Assembly (NCBI GenBank): GCA_017798125.1
Contig: CP059070.1
Span: 1,860,001 to 1,924,000, forward strand
Origin: Cryomorphaceae bacterium
Lineage (GTDB): Bacteria; Bacteroidota; Bacteroidia; Flavobacteriales; ECT2AJA-044
Reading direction: 5' to 3'
DNA: 64,000 bases
Under the pieces are notes generated by a model. It did no database searches. It saw nothing but the letters and a program-made list of their open reading frames with translations, and had not been told where the DNA came from. A program made the translations under genes and the position numbers. This document shows, in pieces, positions 33,817 through 42,804 of this stretch (its first letter is position 1; each line of letters starts with the position of its first letter).

Positions 33817-34086
33817 TTAGTAGCGAGGACGCTGCGGACGGCGAGCGCGTTCTTCTGCTTGATTCACTCGGATGTTACGGCCTTGAACTTCAGCCTCGTT
33901 AAGGCCTTCGATTGCCGCATTCGCTTCGTCGTCATTGGTCATTTCAACAAAACCGAAGCCACGTGAGCGACCGGTTTCGCGGTCCATAATGATTTTAGCC
34001 GAAGCTACTTCCCCGTACTCCTCGAACAACCCGCGAAAATCAGATTCGTCCAGGCGAAAAGGAAGGTTTCCTACAAAAATATTCAT
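33817..34086 (-). CDS. Single-RRM RNA-binding protein
   Basis: 89 residues from the ATG at 34086; longer readings lack a plausible N-terminus. One RNA recognition motif fills the protein: RNP2 IFVGNLPF (residues 3-10) and RNP1 RGFGFVEM (about 43-50), with a short Arg-rich tail. Such small RRM proteins are common in Bacteroidota and cyanobacteria and are thought to bind mRNA, often in cold or stress response. Own promoter (TACCTTTG) and own terminator. Confidence 0.93.
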   Translation of the reverse strand: MNIFVGNLPFRLDESDFRGLFEEYGEVASAKIIMDRETGRSRGFGFVEMTNDDEANAAIEGLNEAEVQGRNIRVNQAEERARRPQRPRY

Positions 34087-34112
34087 AATAATAAGACAAA
34101 AATTATACGGCC

Positions 34113-34120
34113 CAAAGGTA
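34113..34120 (-). promoter_or_regulatory. Promoter -7 box of the RRM gene
   Basis: TACCTTTG on the minus strand, exact TAnnTTTG; TTTG (34143-34146, minus) upstream is a possible -33 element with a 22-base spacer. Leader of about 20-25 bases. Confidence 0.6.
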
Positions 34121-34213
34121 GTCTTTTGCCTTGTACGCCCGACAAAATGCGGATTTCTCCTCATTATCCTTCTGTTGCCTTCGTGATTCTTTAAGGTTAA
34201 GGATGGTTTGCAT

Positions 34214-34221
34214 TACCTTGG
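34214..34221 (+). promoter_or_regulatory. -7-like box four bases before the DUF2490 gene start
   Basis: TACCTTGG, GGTC spacer, ATG at 34226. An upstream ATG at 34208 would overlap the box. Confidence 0.5.
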
Positions 34222-34225
34222 GGTC

Positions 34226-34942
34226 ATGAAGAAAATCACAGCGATCGCACTCATCATGACCCTCGCTTTAGGTGTTCGGTCTCAGGACGTGAACCCCTCT
34301 GTTTGGGGGCTATACAACGGGAGATACGATCTCAATGATCAGTGGTTTCTCAATACGGAGGTCCATCTTCGCTTCACCGATGGCGTATCCACCTTTCAGC
34401 AATTCCTCTTTCGACCCCAGGTCAGTTATGTCTTGAGTTCCCACTTTATTTTTTCCGCGGGATACACCTATATCCACAGTTATCCGTATGGTGCGCAACC
34501 CATTGCGACCGATTTTGCGGAGAATAACCTCTGGGAAGAGGTCATGATCAACCACACCTGGAATCGTCTTAAATTCTCTCATCGCCTTCGTATGGAACAT
34601 CGTTGGCAACAGCGAATTGTGCTGGATGAAATGGGAGGAGTGGGGAAAGATGGCTACACCTATGGCAACCGTTTTCGGTACCGGTTGACTCTTGAGCATC
34701 CAATAGGATCCGGACCTTGGAGTGTTGTGGTCTACGATGAGGTCTTTTTTGGAACGAATCAGTTCTTGGTTCCGCAAGGTGTCAACCAAAATTGGCTGTA
34801 CATCAGCGCCAAGTACAAAGTTTCGGACCGATTGGCCGTTCAAACGGGCTGGCAACAGCAGTATTTAGAGCTCGCCGGTGGGGGAACTCAGCAGAATCCG
34901 ACTTGGTTAACTGCGGTTCACTTGCGTATTCCTGCTCGCTGA
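34226..34942 (+). CDS. DUF2490 outer-membrane beta-barrel-like protein
   Basis: 238 residues with a signal peptide (about 1-19, GVRSQ). The body matches the DUF2490 pattern: WGLYNGRYDLNDQW, then NTEVHLRFTDG and the strand NHTWNRLKFSHRLRMEHRW, ending in a barrel strand WLTAVHLRIP. Probably a small outer-membrane barrel of unknown role. It ends six bases before the convergent outer-membrane protein gene. Confidence 0.75.
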   Translation: MKKITAIALIMTLALGVRSQDVNPSVWGLYNGRYDLNDQWFLNTEVHLRFTDGVSTFQQFLFRPQVSYVLSSHFIFSAGYTYIHSYPYGAQPIATDFAENNLWEEVMINHTWNRLKFSHRLRMEHRWQQRIVLDEMGGVGKDGYTYGNRFRYRLTLEHPIGSGPWSVVVYDEVFFGTNQFLVPQGVNQNWLYISAKYKVSDRLAVQTGWQQQYLELAGGGTQQNPTWLTAVHLRIPAR

Positions 34943-34948
34943 GTCCTA

Positions 34949-35980
34949 CTACTTTTCCGCGAACAAGTTTTGGCCCGGTAGGCCGAATCGCCAATTGATA
35001 CTGAGCAGCCCAATGGTTCGATCTCCTAAAATTTGCATCTCTCCGCGCAACTGCCATTCTGGGCTGATTTGCCATTGTCCACCGATGATCAGGTTGATTG
35101 GGCGGACAATCTTCTTCTCCATTTGGTAGGCAATCGTGCTATTGTCCACGTTTTCTTGAACTTCATCCAGACCGTCCTGAAGGCGATTGTAGATATTCTC
35201 GTACGCCTGTTGCTTCCAGTCGGGAAGTGAGGTATACCAATCCTCTAGCCTTGTTTGAATCTCTTCGACACGTCCTCCAGGAAAGACTTCAGACCAACCG
35301 ATACGGCCAACTGTTTCGCTATTGAGATGGGAGTAGAGGAAACCTCCCCATAGCACGAGGTTTTGCTGAGGTTTGTTTTTGATACGCCAGATGGGGCCAG
35401 CGCGAGCACCCATCGTCAGGAGGGTGGCCGGTTTCTCTAGTTTGTCGGAAAAGGTCCAGACATGATTACCATCAAAAGACCAAAACATAGGACCCGTTCC
35501 TCCAGCGAGTGTAGCCCCAAGTCCTAAATAGGCACCGTCCGTGGTGGGATTCGTTTCGATTTGAATGGGGTCTAGGATGCGCACGTCAATATTGCTGAAG
35601 TTGTATCCGGCCAGACCGTAGATATCGAGAAAAGGAAGGACCCAAGTATCGAACCGTAGGTTCACGGTAGTCGCGTAAACATTCACCTGGTCAAAGGATA
35701 TGATGCTGTCCAGATTGAACATCTCGGAGTTGTTAAAGCCCACTTCAAGATTCTGAAGTTCAAGCTTTTGCGTCCCGGTGATCGTGTTTAGCATGATCCC
35801 GTGTGGTAGGGGTAGGTTGAAGCCCATATTCTGGACGCGCTGACCCATAATAGGGAAAACGTAAGGGTAGGTCGTGATTTGTGAGCTGTCGATGACGACT
35901 ACAGGCCGATCCGCGACTACTTGTGCACGGGTATGACTAAAAAGACCCACTGCTAAGGCCAGGAGTAGCAATTTCCTCAT
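34949..35980 (-). CDS. Secreted outer-membrane-type protein, function unknown
   Basis: 343 residues with a signal peptide (about 1-19, HTRAQ). Beta-strand-rich with glycine/aromatic turns (LDIYGLAGYNFSNIDVRI, YLGLGATLAGGTGPMFW) and a C-terminal stretch ending GLLSINWRFGLPG, typical of a barrel closing strand. A helical hairpin of about 60 residues (around 235-285, LQDGLDEVQENV) interrupts the barrel, perhaps as a periplasmic arm. I know no family name with certainty. The start is preceded by TTTG at a four-base gap, a degenerate form of the recurring box. Confidence 0.65.
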   Translation of the reverse strand: MRKLLLLALAVGLFSHTRAQVVADRPVVVIDSSQITTYPYVFPIMGQRVQNMGFNLPLPHGIMLNTITGTQKLELQNLEVGFNNSEMFNLDSIISFDQVNVYATTVNLRFDTWVLPFLDIYGLAGYNFSNIDVRILDPIQIETNPTTDGAYLGLGATLAGGTGPMFWSFDGNHVWTFSDKLEKPATLLTMGARAGPIWRIKNKPQQNLVLWGGFLYSHLNSETVGRIGWSEVFPGGRVEEIQTRLEDWYTSLPDWKQQAYENIYNRLQDGLDEVQENVDNSTIAYQMEKKIVRPINLIIGGQWQISPEWQLRGEMQILGDRTIGLLSINWRFGLPGQNLFAEK

Positions 35981-36018
35981 GAAGCAAATGACTTGGTTAC
36001 CCGGCCAAGATAGTGAAC

Positions 36019-38790
36019 TTACTGGTCTACGTTAAAATCACGTATGCGGTAACGAAAGGTAAGCATGACGTAGGTCTGCAGGACTTCGGTGGTGCTGTCT
36101 TCGTAATAGGCGTCACTCACGGTTCTGGAAATGCTGGTGTTTTGACCAAGCAAGTCGTACATGCTCAACTGCAATTCGCCCTGGTTTTGGTCGAAGAGTT
36201 TCCAGCCAATACTCGCGTTCCACAGCATGAATTGATCATCGAATCCGTCTGTAAGTCCCGCGTAGAGCTGATGACTGAGTTCTGTTCGGAAAACCAACCG
36301 ATCGGTAGGCTGATAGTAGATTCGCGCCTTAGTGTTTTGGTTCCAGTATTGGTCGTTAAGACCTGTGTTTAGGGTGTTTTGAACGTCGTTGAAGCTCGTG
36401 ATACTCGTCACGGAAAAATCCACGCGCTCACTGATGTTGCTGCTCAGGGCTAGTGTAAACTCGGCGCTGGTGCTGCGCGCTAGGTTGAGCTCTCCATCGA
36501 TCAGACCGGGTGTTTGCGCCCAATCCGCTCCAATACTCCAATTCAGGTTGGACCTCAGGGGTTTGAACGGCATTCCATAGGTGTACAGAACCTTGGCGGT
36601 GTAGCGATCGTCGAGATTCACCGCTGTGGTGAGCTGCGTTCCGCGATCCAGAATGATCCCATTCGGCAGGGTTGTATCGGCAGACGCGTAAATAGTGCTG
36701 TTCCCGACATAGTCATTAACCGCTGTAGCGCGCACAAGTAAATAGGTAATTCGATTTTTGTCGGGATTGTTGAGGTTCCATCGGGCCGAAAGACTGTGGG
36801 TATACTGCTGGTCCAAATCTGGATTACCCACCGATAGCTGAATGGGGTTGGAGTTGTCCACTACATTTTGAAGCTGTGAAACACTTGGCGCCGAGGTATT
36901 GGCCCTATAGAATACGCGAAGGGTGTTATTTCTGCTCTTGCGGTAACGCCACATAGCGAAAGGAACAAAAGCCGTAAAGTTTTTATCCAGGCTGCCTACG
37001 GCAGGAAAAGTCTGCTCGCTTGCCAGGCTCGCCCATTGGTAATTCAATGACGTTATAAGAAAATGTCGGCGACCGCGAAGCATAATTCCTCCTCCAACTT
37101 CGTCTTGAACATAGCGACTGTCAAAGACATTGCTCAAGGCAGTGTCGAGATCGCTGTAATCATCGTCTATGTCGATAAAATTATACGTGCGCGTGTCGCT
37201 CGTCCCGTATTCTTCGCTGTGCCGGGCATTAAGTTGAAGCAGGGCACTTGTGCCCATAATAGGTTCAGTATACCGAATGTTGACATTCCATGAGGCATCG
37301 CTTTCATCCATTAGACTTCTCTGGTCCAGGGAATCGGATCGATTGCTGAGTTCGTAATTGGTTGCCGTCTCCAGAAAGCTTTCTCCGTCCGTTGGCTTGT
37401 ACTGCTGCCGTGAACTGATCATGAGAGAGCGCCCGAGCTTTTCAAATCGACGGCGATAAAGGAGGAAGTTATTTATACTCCACGCGGTATAGTCGGAATC
37501 GAAGTTGTTCAGCGTGCTATTGATGGGCGTTTCAGGCGTATAGGTTTGCCCTTCCAAATCTGAAAAGCCAAAGTTTTGCTGGAGGGTGATGGAGGGACTA
37601 ATCAGTACAAAGTCCTTCGTTTCTCGACCCCCGTATTCGATCCGAGCGTTGAAGCGGTGATTGATGTTGGTGCTTTCACTCCTAGAGGATTCTTCGTAAA
37701 CCTGGCCCGAATCCCCGGGAAGGACATATATCCGTCGTAAATCCGTGGTATTACTGTTGTCGGCACGATTGAAGAAGTAGCTCATGGTGGATTGCCATTT
37801 GTCGCCCCAATCGTCGGTATAGTTGATGGCCAGGGCATTGGTGGAGGTGATTCCACCCTGTTGAGGCACGGTGAAGCTGGACTCGCCGCCCCGAGCACCG
37901 CCCCCTGGCGGACCTCTTCGCTGCCCTCCAGTAGAAACCCCGGCTAAATCCTCTTCGCTGAAGTTCTGATTATTGATGTTGTTACTCTGAGCCACAACAG
38001 TAATGCGTTGATCCTCATTAAAGCGGTTTAGAACCCCTCCAAGTTGATATCTTCCGTCCGTTCCATAACCTCCATATACGTTCCCAAAGTTCCCGTTTCG
38101 AAAGCCTTCTCGGGTCACGATGTTCATGGTTTTCGTGGTGTTTCCATCATCGAATCCCGTGGCTTGTGATTGCTCGCTTTGCTGGTCAAAGACTTCGATC
38201 TTCTTCACCATTTCTGCAGGAATGTTCTGCAAAGCTGCATTAGGGTCATTACCAAAGAAGGGCTTTCCATCCACCAGGACTTTTTGAACCGTTTCTCCCT
38301 GGGCTTGAACCTGACCATTCTTCACCACAACTCCGGGCATTTTTTCTACCAAATCTTGAGCATTTGCATCAGGATTGGTCTTGTAGGCGTCCGCGTTGTA
38401 CGCGACGGTGTCTCCATTTTGCTCAGCTCGTTGTATTTCGTCCGTTAGACTCACTTCATCGAGCTCAGCAGATGTGCGGGGTGAGGAGAGGATGAGGGTA
38501 TCTTGTCGATCTATTTGGACCGTGCGCTTGTCAGACAGATAACCGACAAAAGAGGTCTCAAGGCGATATTCACCGTCCGGTAGCTCTAGAGTTAACCAAC
38601 CGTCTGAATTGGAAGACTTGCCAAAAATGAGGTTTGTGGAAGAGTCTTGATAAACTAGGGTATTCGCTCCGGTAAGAGGTTCCGAAGAGGAGCCATCAAC
38701 AACTCGGACCGTAAAGTTGTGATTGGCTTGCCCAAAGAGGGAAGCGGATAGGATGATCGCCGCAAAAGCCAAAAGGTGTTTTGTCTTCAT
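36019..38790 (-). CDS. TonB-dependent-receptor-like outer membrane protein with CarboxypepD-reg domain
   Basis: 923 residues with a signal peptide (about 1-20). Residues about 25-105 form a carboxypeptidase-regulatory-like domain. The plug domain follows (about 120-225; KMPGVVVKNGQVQAQG, VLVDGKPFFGNDP, IPAEMVKKIEVFD). The remaining 690 residues are a large outer-membrane barrel ending MLTFRYRIRDF. It matches the Bacteroidota group of outer membrane beta-barrel proteins rather than siderophore receptors with known ligands. A glycine-rich loop near 290-305 (RRGPPGGGARGG) is exposed. Monocistronic, 38 bases upstream of the next gene. Confidence 0.85.
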   Translation of the reverse strand: MKTKHLLAFAAIILSASLFGQANHNFTVRVVDGSSSEPLTGANTLVYQDSSTNLIFGKSSNSDGWLTLELPDGEYRLETSFVGYLSDKRTVQIDRQDTLILSSPRTSAELDEVSLTDEIQRAEQNGDTVAYNADAYKTNPDANAQDLVEKMPGVVVKNGQVQAQGETVQKVLVDGKPFFGNDPNAALQNIPAEMVKKIEVFDQQSEQSQATGFDDGNTTKTMNIVTREGFRNGNFGNVYGGYGTDGRYQLGGVLNRFNEDQRITVVAQSNNINNQNFSEEDLAGVSTGGQRRGPPGGGARGGESSFTVPQQGGITSTNALAINYTDDWGDKWQSTMSYFFNRADNSNTTDLRRIYVLPGDSGQVYEESSRSESTNINHRFNARIEYGGRETKDFVLISPSITLQQNFGFSDLEGQTYTPETPINSTLNNFDSDYTAWSINNFLLYRRRFEKLGRSLMISSRQQYKPTDGESFLETATNYELSNRSDSLDQRSLMDESDASWNVNIRYTEPIMGTSALLQLNARHSEEYGTSDTRTYNFIDIDDDYSDLDTALSNVFDSRYVQDEVGGGIMLRGRRHFLITSLNYQWASLASEQTFPAVGSLDKNFTAFVPFAMWRYRKSRNNTLRVFYRANTSAPSVSQLQNVVDNSNPIQLSVGNPDLDQQYTHSLSARWNLNNPDKNRITYLLVRATAVNDYVGNSTIYASADTTLPNGIILDRGTQLTTAVNLDDRYTAKVLYTYGMPFKPLRSNLNWSIGADWAQTPGLIDGELNLARSTSAEFTLALSSNISERVDFSVTSITSFNDVQNTLNTGLNDQYWNQNTKARIYYQPTDRLVFRTELSHQLYAGLTDGFDDQFMLWNASIGWKLFDQNQGELQLSMYDLLGQNTSISRTVSDAYYEDSTTEVLQTYVMLTFRYRIRDFNVDQ
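36992..37004 (+). repeat. Mini-hairpin variant without GATG
   Basis: CTGCC-TAC-GGCAG, with the same CC-TAC-GG core, followed by GAAAA. In the TonB-receptor-like gene, on the strand opposite to it. Confidence 0.4.
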
Positions 38791-38823
38791 ACGCGTGGTA
38801 AGATGCCCCGAAGTTCAAGGGGT

Positions 38824-40284
38824 TTAAGGCATGCGCTGAAGTAACGTCCAGTCCTCGTGTGTTTCGGTTACCTGGAATGACCCAACCGACTCACTCATAG
38901 TCAGTTCTGAAGGGTCGCGGAAATCGCCAAATTCATCTTGGTTGTAGTCAATGTGATCCAAAATGATGTAATCGGGCGCAGTGTCGTCCAAGAAGTTGAC
39001 TAGGCCCTCATAGGTGTCGGGATAGTCGGGATAGTTGCGAACCAAGAACTTAAAGGACTTGAAACTGCGGATTTCGTAACCTTCATCAAGAGCGTTAAAT
39101 AAAAGGCTGGTAGGTCCGACGATGCTGGACCCTTGTGGAATGGAGGCCACCATTTCCGTTGTTCTAGCCACAGTATTTGTTCGCCGACTGATCAGTTCCC
39201 AAGAAAAGGATGAATTGATCAAAAGGAAGCCGGCCAAGAAGAATAAGGTAGCTCCTTTCCAAATGTTGCTCAAGCTAGTCCATCGATGTAGGTGCACGGA
39301 GACTATGACGACAATGAAAGGGAGGTAGATCATATAGTATATCGGCGTTTGACGAGAAAGAGCTCCGAGGATGAGTATCGTAAACAAGAAATAGCGAAGT
39401 AAGGAAGAACACTCTTCCTTTAGGATCTTCCACGACCCAATCAGGGCGGTGAGTAAGAGTAGGGAAGTGGAGACTTCACGTGCGCTGTGGAAAAAGCGAA
39501 GATGCTCGCTTAAAGCTTTAACCATAGGGCTGTACCAGTGCCAATCGGCTTCACTCAAATTCGGGTTTTGTCGGTATTGCGCAAGGAACTCTTCAAATTG
39601 ACCTGGTCCCAACATGTTGTGGAGGTACAAGGACCCGAAAGCGATGCCGAGAATGCCGTAGGCGACAGAAGGCCCGATTTTTTTTCGACTCCATAGAAGA
39701 AGCCCTCCGGCCCCGGCATAGGCAGCTCCGTTCAAATGGGTAAACAGTCCGAGGCCAGCGCAAATCCCAGCTAGAACAACATATTTGAACTTGCCTGTTT
39801 TGAAATATGAATCCAAAAGCCAAAAGTTGAGAAACCCAAAAGTCATAAGCATGGTTTCTGGACGAAAGCGGTAGGCAGCCGTGAAAAACATGGCTTGAAA
39901 AAGAAAAAGGGTAACTGGCCAATACAAATATTCACGGTCGTTTTCGAATTCTGTGCGCAAGTATTTCTGCACAAGAAAAATGACGACAATCCCAAAAAAT
40001 AGAGGTATTCCCCGAAGCGCTGTCAATGACCATCCAAAAATGGAGATGGATGCCGATCCAAGAAGCACAAAAGCCTTGTGTGTGGAATAGAGGAGTTGGT
40101 CCCAGCCATTTGGAAGTCCATAATGCAAAACAGATCGGTATTGCCCCGTTTTCCACCACCAATAGGCATGCTCGCCAAGAACCGCTTCATCATGATCCAG
40201 CCACCTGTAAGGCAGAGAAACTACAAAGAATAGCACGCCTAAGAAAGCGAGTAAAGGCGCCCATTTATTCAAATCCCACTTCAT
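38824..40284 (-). CDS. GT39/PMT-type membrane glycosyltransferase
   Basis: 486 residues with about 11-12 membrane segments. The first loop carries the acidic motif LDHDEAVLGEHA (Asp30-Glu33), the hallmark of GT-C/PMT_2 (ArnT-like) glycosyltransferases that use lipid-linked sugars. The soluble C-terminal domain of about 110 residues faces the periplasm. It overlaps the upstream aminotransferase gene by four bases, so it belongs to the same surface-sugar unit; acceptor unknown. Confidence 0.78.
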   Translation of the reverse strand: MKWDLNKWAPLLAFLGVLFFVVSLPYRWLDHDEAVLGEHAYWWWKTGQYRSVLHYGLPNGWDQLLYSTHKAFVLLGSASISIFGWSLTALRGIPLFFGIVVIFLVQKYLRTEFENDREYLYWPVTLFLFQAMFFTAAYRFRPETMLMTFGFLNFWLLDSYFKTGKFKYVVLAGICAGLGLFTHLNGAAYAGAGGLLLWSRKKIGPSVAYGILGIAFGSLYLHNMLGPGQFEEFLAQYRQNPNLSEADWHWYSPMVKALSEHLRFFHSAREVSTSLLLLTALIGSWKILKEECSSLLRYFLFTILILGALSRQTPIYYMIYLPFIVVIVSVHLHRWTSLSNIWKGATLFFLAGFLLINSSFSWELISRRTNTVARTTEMVASIPQGSSIVGPTSLLFNALDEGYEIRSFKSFKFLVRNYPDYPDTYEGLVNFLDDTAPDYIILDHIDYNQDEFGDFRDPSELTMSESVGSFQVTETHEDWTLLQRMP

Positions 40285-41414
40285 GAGAATTCACTGGTCA
40301 AGGCCTTTGCCGCGGTAGCCGCTGCTGATTCAGGGAGTTCGTAATAGAGAGGTAGCCGAAGAAGTCCATCGGTGAAATGGTCGCTGTTGGGCAATTCGCG
40401 TCCGTCGTGTTTAGGACTGAAGAATGGGCTTCGGTGCAGGGAAATATAGTGAAAGACACTGTGCATATTGACACTGCGAAGTGCCCGAATGGCCCGATCT
40501 CTCCATTGCACGTCAGGTCCTACGATGTAGAACATATGAGCGTTGTTGGTTGCCTTTTTTGGCAGTGTAGGAAGGGTAAATCCGAGTTTTTTGGAAAGAG
40601 GAGATAGTGCCTCGTAGTAGCGCTCCCAGTGTTCCTTGCGCTGTTTTTGAATATCGTCCAGCTGCTCAAGTTGCGCGAACAAGATTGCTGCAATGATGTC
40701 TGACGGAAGAAAGGAGGAGCCTACATCGACCCAATTGTACTTATCCACTTCACCCCTAAAAAAGGCACTTCGATTGGTTCCTTTTTCGCGAATGATTTCC
40801 GCACGTTTAGTGTATTGTGGATCGTTGATCACCAACATTCCACCTTCGCCAGACATGATGTTCTTGGTTTCGTGAAAGCTGAAGGTGGCCAAATGCCCAA
40901 TACTTCCGAGTGCCTGATTGCCATAAAAGCTATCTACGGCTTGGGCAGCGTCTTCGATCAAGCATAAATTGTGTTCATCACAAAGACCTTTTATGGCTTC
41001 CATATCGCAGGCCATTCCGGCGTAATGAACGACCACAATGGCCTTGGTTCGCGACGTAATTAGGGCTTCTAACCCTTCGTGATTCAAGTTTGGTTGCTCT
41101 TTTTGGGAATCTGCAAAAACGATTTGTGCGCCGCGTAGTACAAAAGCATTGGCGGTTGAAACGAAGGTGTAAGAGGGCATAATGACCTCGTCTCCAGGTT
41201 CCAGATTCAGCAATAGTGCGCACATTTCAAGAGCGTCCGTACAGCTGGTCGTCAATAGACATTTTCCAAACCCATATCTTTCTTCGAACCAGGTTTGGCA
41301 TCGCGCCGTAAAGGCGCCGTCTCCACTAATTTTACCATTGGCTACAGCCTCTTCAATATAGGCCGTTTCAGCTCCCGTGAAGTAGGGTTTGTTGAATGGA
41401 ATTCGTTCGCTCAT
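40281..41414 (-). CDS. rffA: dTDP-4-amino-4,6-dideoxygalactose transaminase (RffA/WecE-like)
   Basis: 377 residues from the ATG at 41414. DegT/DnrJ/EryC1/StrS-type PLP aminotransferase: PLP lysine Lys184 in FSFHETKN, Asp155 in CLIEDAAQAV and HYAGMACDM. The N-terminus IPFNKPYFTGAE and the region around NNAHMFYI are typical of RffA/WecE, which aminates dTDP-4-keto-6-deoxyglucose. The divergent acetyltransferase next door is the expected following enzyme, which supports this specificity. A TACTTTTG box (41421-41428) sits six bases before the start. A mini-hairpin copy lies at 41299-41317. Confidence 0.88.
   Translation of the reverse strand: MSERIPFNKPYFTGAETAYIEEAVANGKISGDGAFTARCQTWFEERYGFGKCLLTTSCTDALEMCALLLNLEPGDEVIMPSYTFVSTANAFVLRGAQIVFADSQKEQPNLNHEGLEALITSRTKAIVVVHYAGMACDMEAIKGLCDEHNLCLIEDAAQAVDSFYGNQALGSIGHLATFSFHETKNIMSGEGGMLVINDPQYTKRAEIIREKGTNRSAFFRGEVDKYNWVDVGSSFLPSDIIAAILFAQLEQLDDIQKQRKEHWERYYEALSPLSKKLGFTLPTLPKKATNNAHMFYIVGPDVQWRDRAIRALRSVNMHSVFHYISLHRSPFFSPKHDGRELPNSDHFTDGLLRLPLYYELPESAAATAAKALTSEFS
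41299..41317 (-). repeat. Mini-hairpin copy (GCGCC stem, TTTAC loop, GATG)
   Basis: On the minus strand GCGCC-TTTAC-GGCGC-GATG. In the rffA-like gene. Confidence 0.72.
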
Positions 41415-41420
41415 GAAGTC

Positions 41421-41428
41421 CAAAAGTA
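41421..41428 (-). promoter_or_regulatory. -7 box six bases before the rffA start
   Basis: TACTTTTG on the minus strand is an exact TAnnTTTG; six bases separate it from the ATG at 41414. Confidence 0.5.
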
Positions 41429-41479
41429 ATTCTAATTTTGAGGACCGCCGAGAGCAGTGAAAATCCAAGGACAAGTCAG

Positions 41480-42250
41480 ATGAAAATTGTAAAAAAGGAG
41501 TGGGAAAGTAATTTCTTTGATCGCGCCATGTGGTCTTTGGATCTTGAAAGAAGGAAATGGTCGTATGAGGACATCCCGGACTTTGCCTCGCGGCTCGACG
41601 AGCTCTTCGAGGAAACAGGACAGGGATTGTACGATTGTGAGCTAGACGCGCGCTACTTGTTCTTAGCTCCGGCCTTGGAGGATCGGGGATTTAGATTGTG
41701 GGATTCGCGTTTTCAGTTCATTACTCGATTTAAGCGAGAGGAGCTGCCTCACTACCCCTATGATTTGCCGGAGGAAATCGAACTAAGGAGCTACAGCCCG
41801 TCGGATAAAGCTCAAATTCACGAGCTTAACAAGAAGTACTTGATTCAGGCCAAGCAGCTGGTCACAAAATTTCGGAGCTCCTTTTTCCCAGCCGACGCTT
41901 CCGAACGGTGGTTCACCGCTTGGATTGATAATTCCCTTGAAGAAGGCGGCTATTGTTCGGTGTTGGATCGGGATGGAGTGCTCGAAGGCTTCTTCATTTA
42001 CTTGAGAAGGGAGTACGGTGATGGATTGCCCTTGTTTAAAGGAGTCTTGACGAGCATAACGCCCGAGTATAGAGGAAAGAACCTTCATTTGGCGATGCAA
42101 GAGCAGATATTGAGAGATCAAATTAGTGATCCGGAGTACTACTTGGATAATTCTACCCAAATCGGAAACATCCCCGTGGTCAAGAATCACTTCAATAGCC
42201 ATAGAAAACCCACCGCTATGAATTTGATCTTTTTGATGGAACGGAAATAA
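41480..42250 (+). CDS. GNAT acetyltransferase, RffC/WecD-like (dTDP-fucosamine N-acetyltransferase)
   Basis: 256 residues from the ATG at 41480. The N-terminus WESNFFDRAMWSLDLE resembles the WecD/RffC start, and the C-terminal half is a GNAT fold with acetyl-CoA motif TPEYRGKNLHLAMQE (about 190-204). WecD acetylates dTDP-4-amino-4,6-dideoxygalactose, the product of RffA; the rffA-like gene is divergent 66 bases away, so the two genes would give a dTDP-4-acetamido sugar for lipopolysaccharide or capsule. Confidence rests mostly on this pairing. Confidence 0.72.
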   Translation: MKIVKKEWESNFFDRAMWSLDLERRKWSYEDIPDFASRLDELFEETGQGLYDCELDARYLFLAPALEDRGFRLWDSRFQFITRFKREELPHYPYDLPEEIELRSYSPSDKAQIHELNKKYLIQAKQLVTKFRSSFFPADASERWFTAWIDNSLEEGGYCSVLDRDGVLEGFFIYLRREYGDGLPLFKGVLTSITPEYRGKNLHLAMQEQILRDQISDPEYYLDNSTQIGNIPVVKNHFNSHRKPTAMNLIFLMERK

Positions 42251-42252
42251 AA

Positions 42253-42283
42253 AAGCCCCGCCAAAGGCGAGGCTTTATCAGTA
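42253..42283. terminator. Intrinsic terminator between the acetyltransferase and trxA genes
   Basis: Stem AAGCCCCGCC / GGCGAGGCTT (one A-C mismatch) around AAA at 42253-42275. A rich run (minus-strand T run) precedes it, so it serves the convergent thioredoxin gene best and may work both ways. Confidence 0.7.
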
Positions 42284-42295
42284 GTGTCGTCCTTT

Positions 42296-42667
42296 TTAAG
42301 CTTCTGTTGAAGCGGAAAGGAGTTCTTTTTCGATCACTTCTTCCAGCACATTCTCCGGAAGAGCTCCAGGCTGCATCATGGGTTGCTTGCCCATAGGGAT
42401 GAACAGCATGGTCGGGATGCTACGGATTCCAAATACTTGAGACAGCTCCATCTCCTTTTCAGTATCCACCTTGTAGATCACAAGATCATCTCCGTATTTG
42501 TCGCTGAGCTTTTCTAGAATTGGGGCAATCATTTGACAAGGCCCGCACCAATCGGCGTAAAAATCGATCACGGCCGGCTTGTCTCCTTTAAATTCCCATT
42601 CTTTGCTCGCAGTATAATCAAAGACCTTATCCTTAAAGTCTTGAGTGGTCATTTGTACAGTAGGCAT
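42296..42667 (-). CDS. trxA: Thioredoxin
   Basis: 123 residues. Classic thioredoxin with active site WCGPCQM at about 41-47 and cis-proline SIPTMLFI. It reduces protein disulfides in the cytoplasm. The N-terminal 12 and C-terminal 8 residues extend beyond the E. coli protein. Monocistronic with a likely shared terminator. Confidence 0.94.
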   Translation of the reverse strand: MPTVQMTTQDFKDKVFDYTASKEWEFKGDKPAVIDFYADWCGPCQMIAPILEKLSDKYGDDLVIYKVDTEKEMELSQVFGIRSIPTMLFIPMGKQPMMQPGALPENVLEEVIEKELLSASTEA

Positions 42668-42771
42668 AAAATATGCTTTTTAATTCCCTGCAAAGATCGG
42701 GCTTTTTTCCGGGATTGAAGCGTGACCAAAGTCGCACAGCCGACATATTGTGTATTCTGTACACTTAGTCG

Positions 42772-42779
42772 TATATTTG
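42772..42779 (+). promoter_or_regulatory. Promoter -7 box of the amylase gene
   Basis: TATATTTG exact match; TTG at 42748-42750 is a suitable -33 element (21-base spacer). The ATG is 25 bases after the box. Confidence 0.65.
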
Positions 42780-42804
42780 TGGTCTTCTACACTTTACACG
42801 GACT

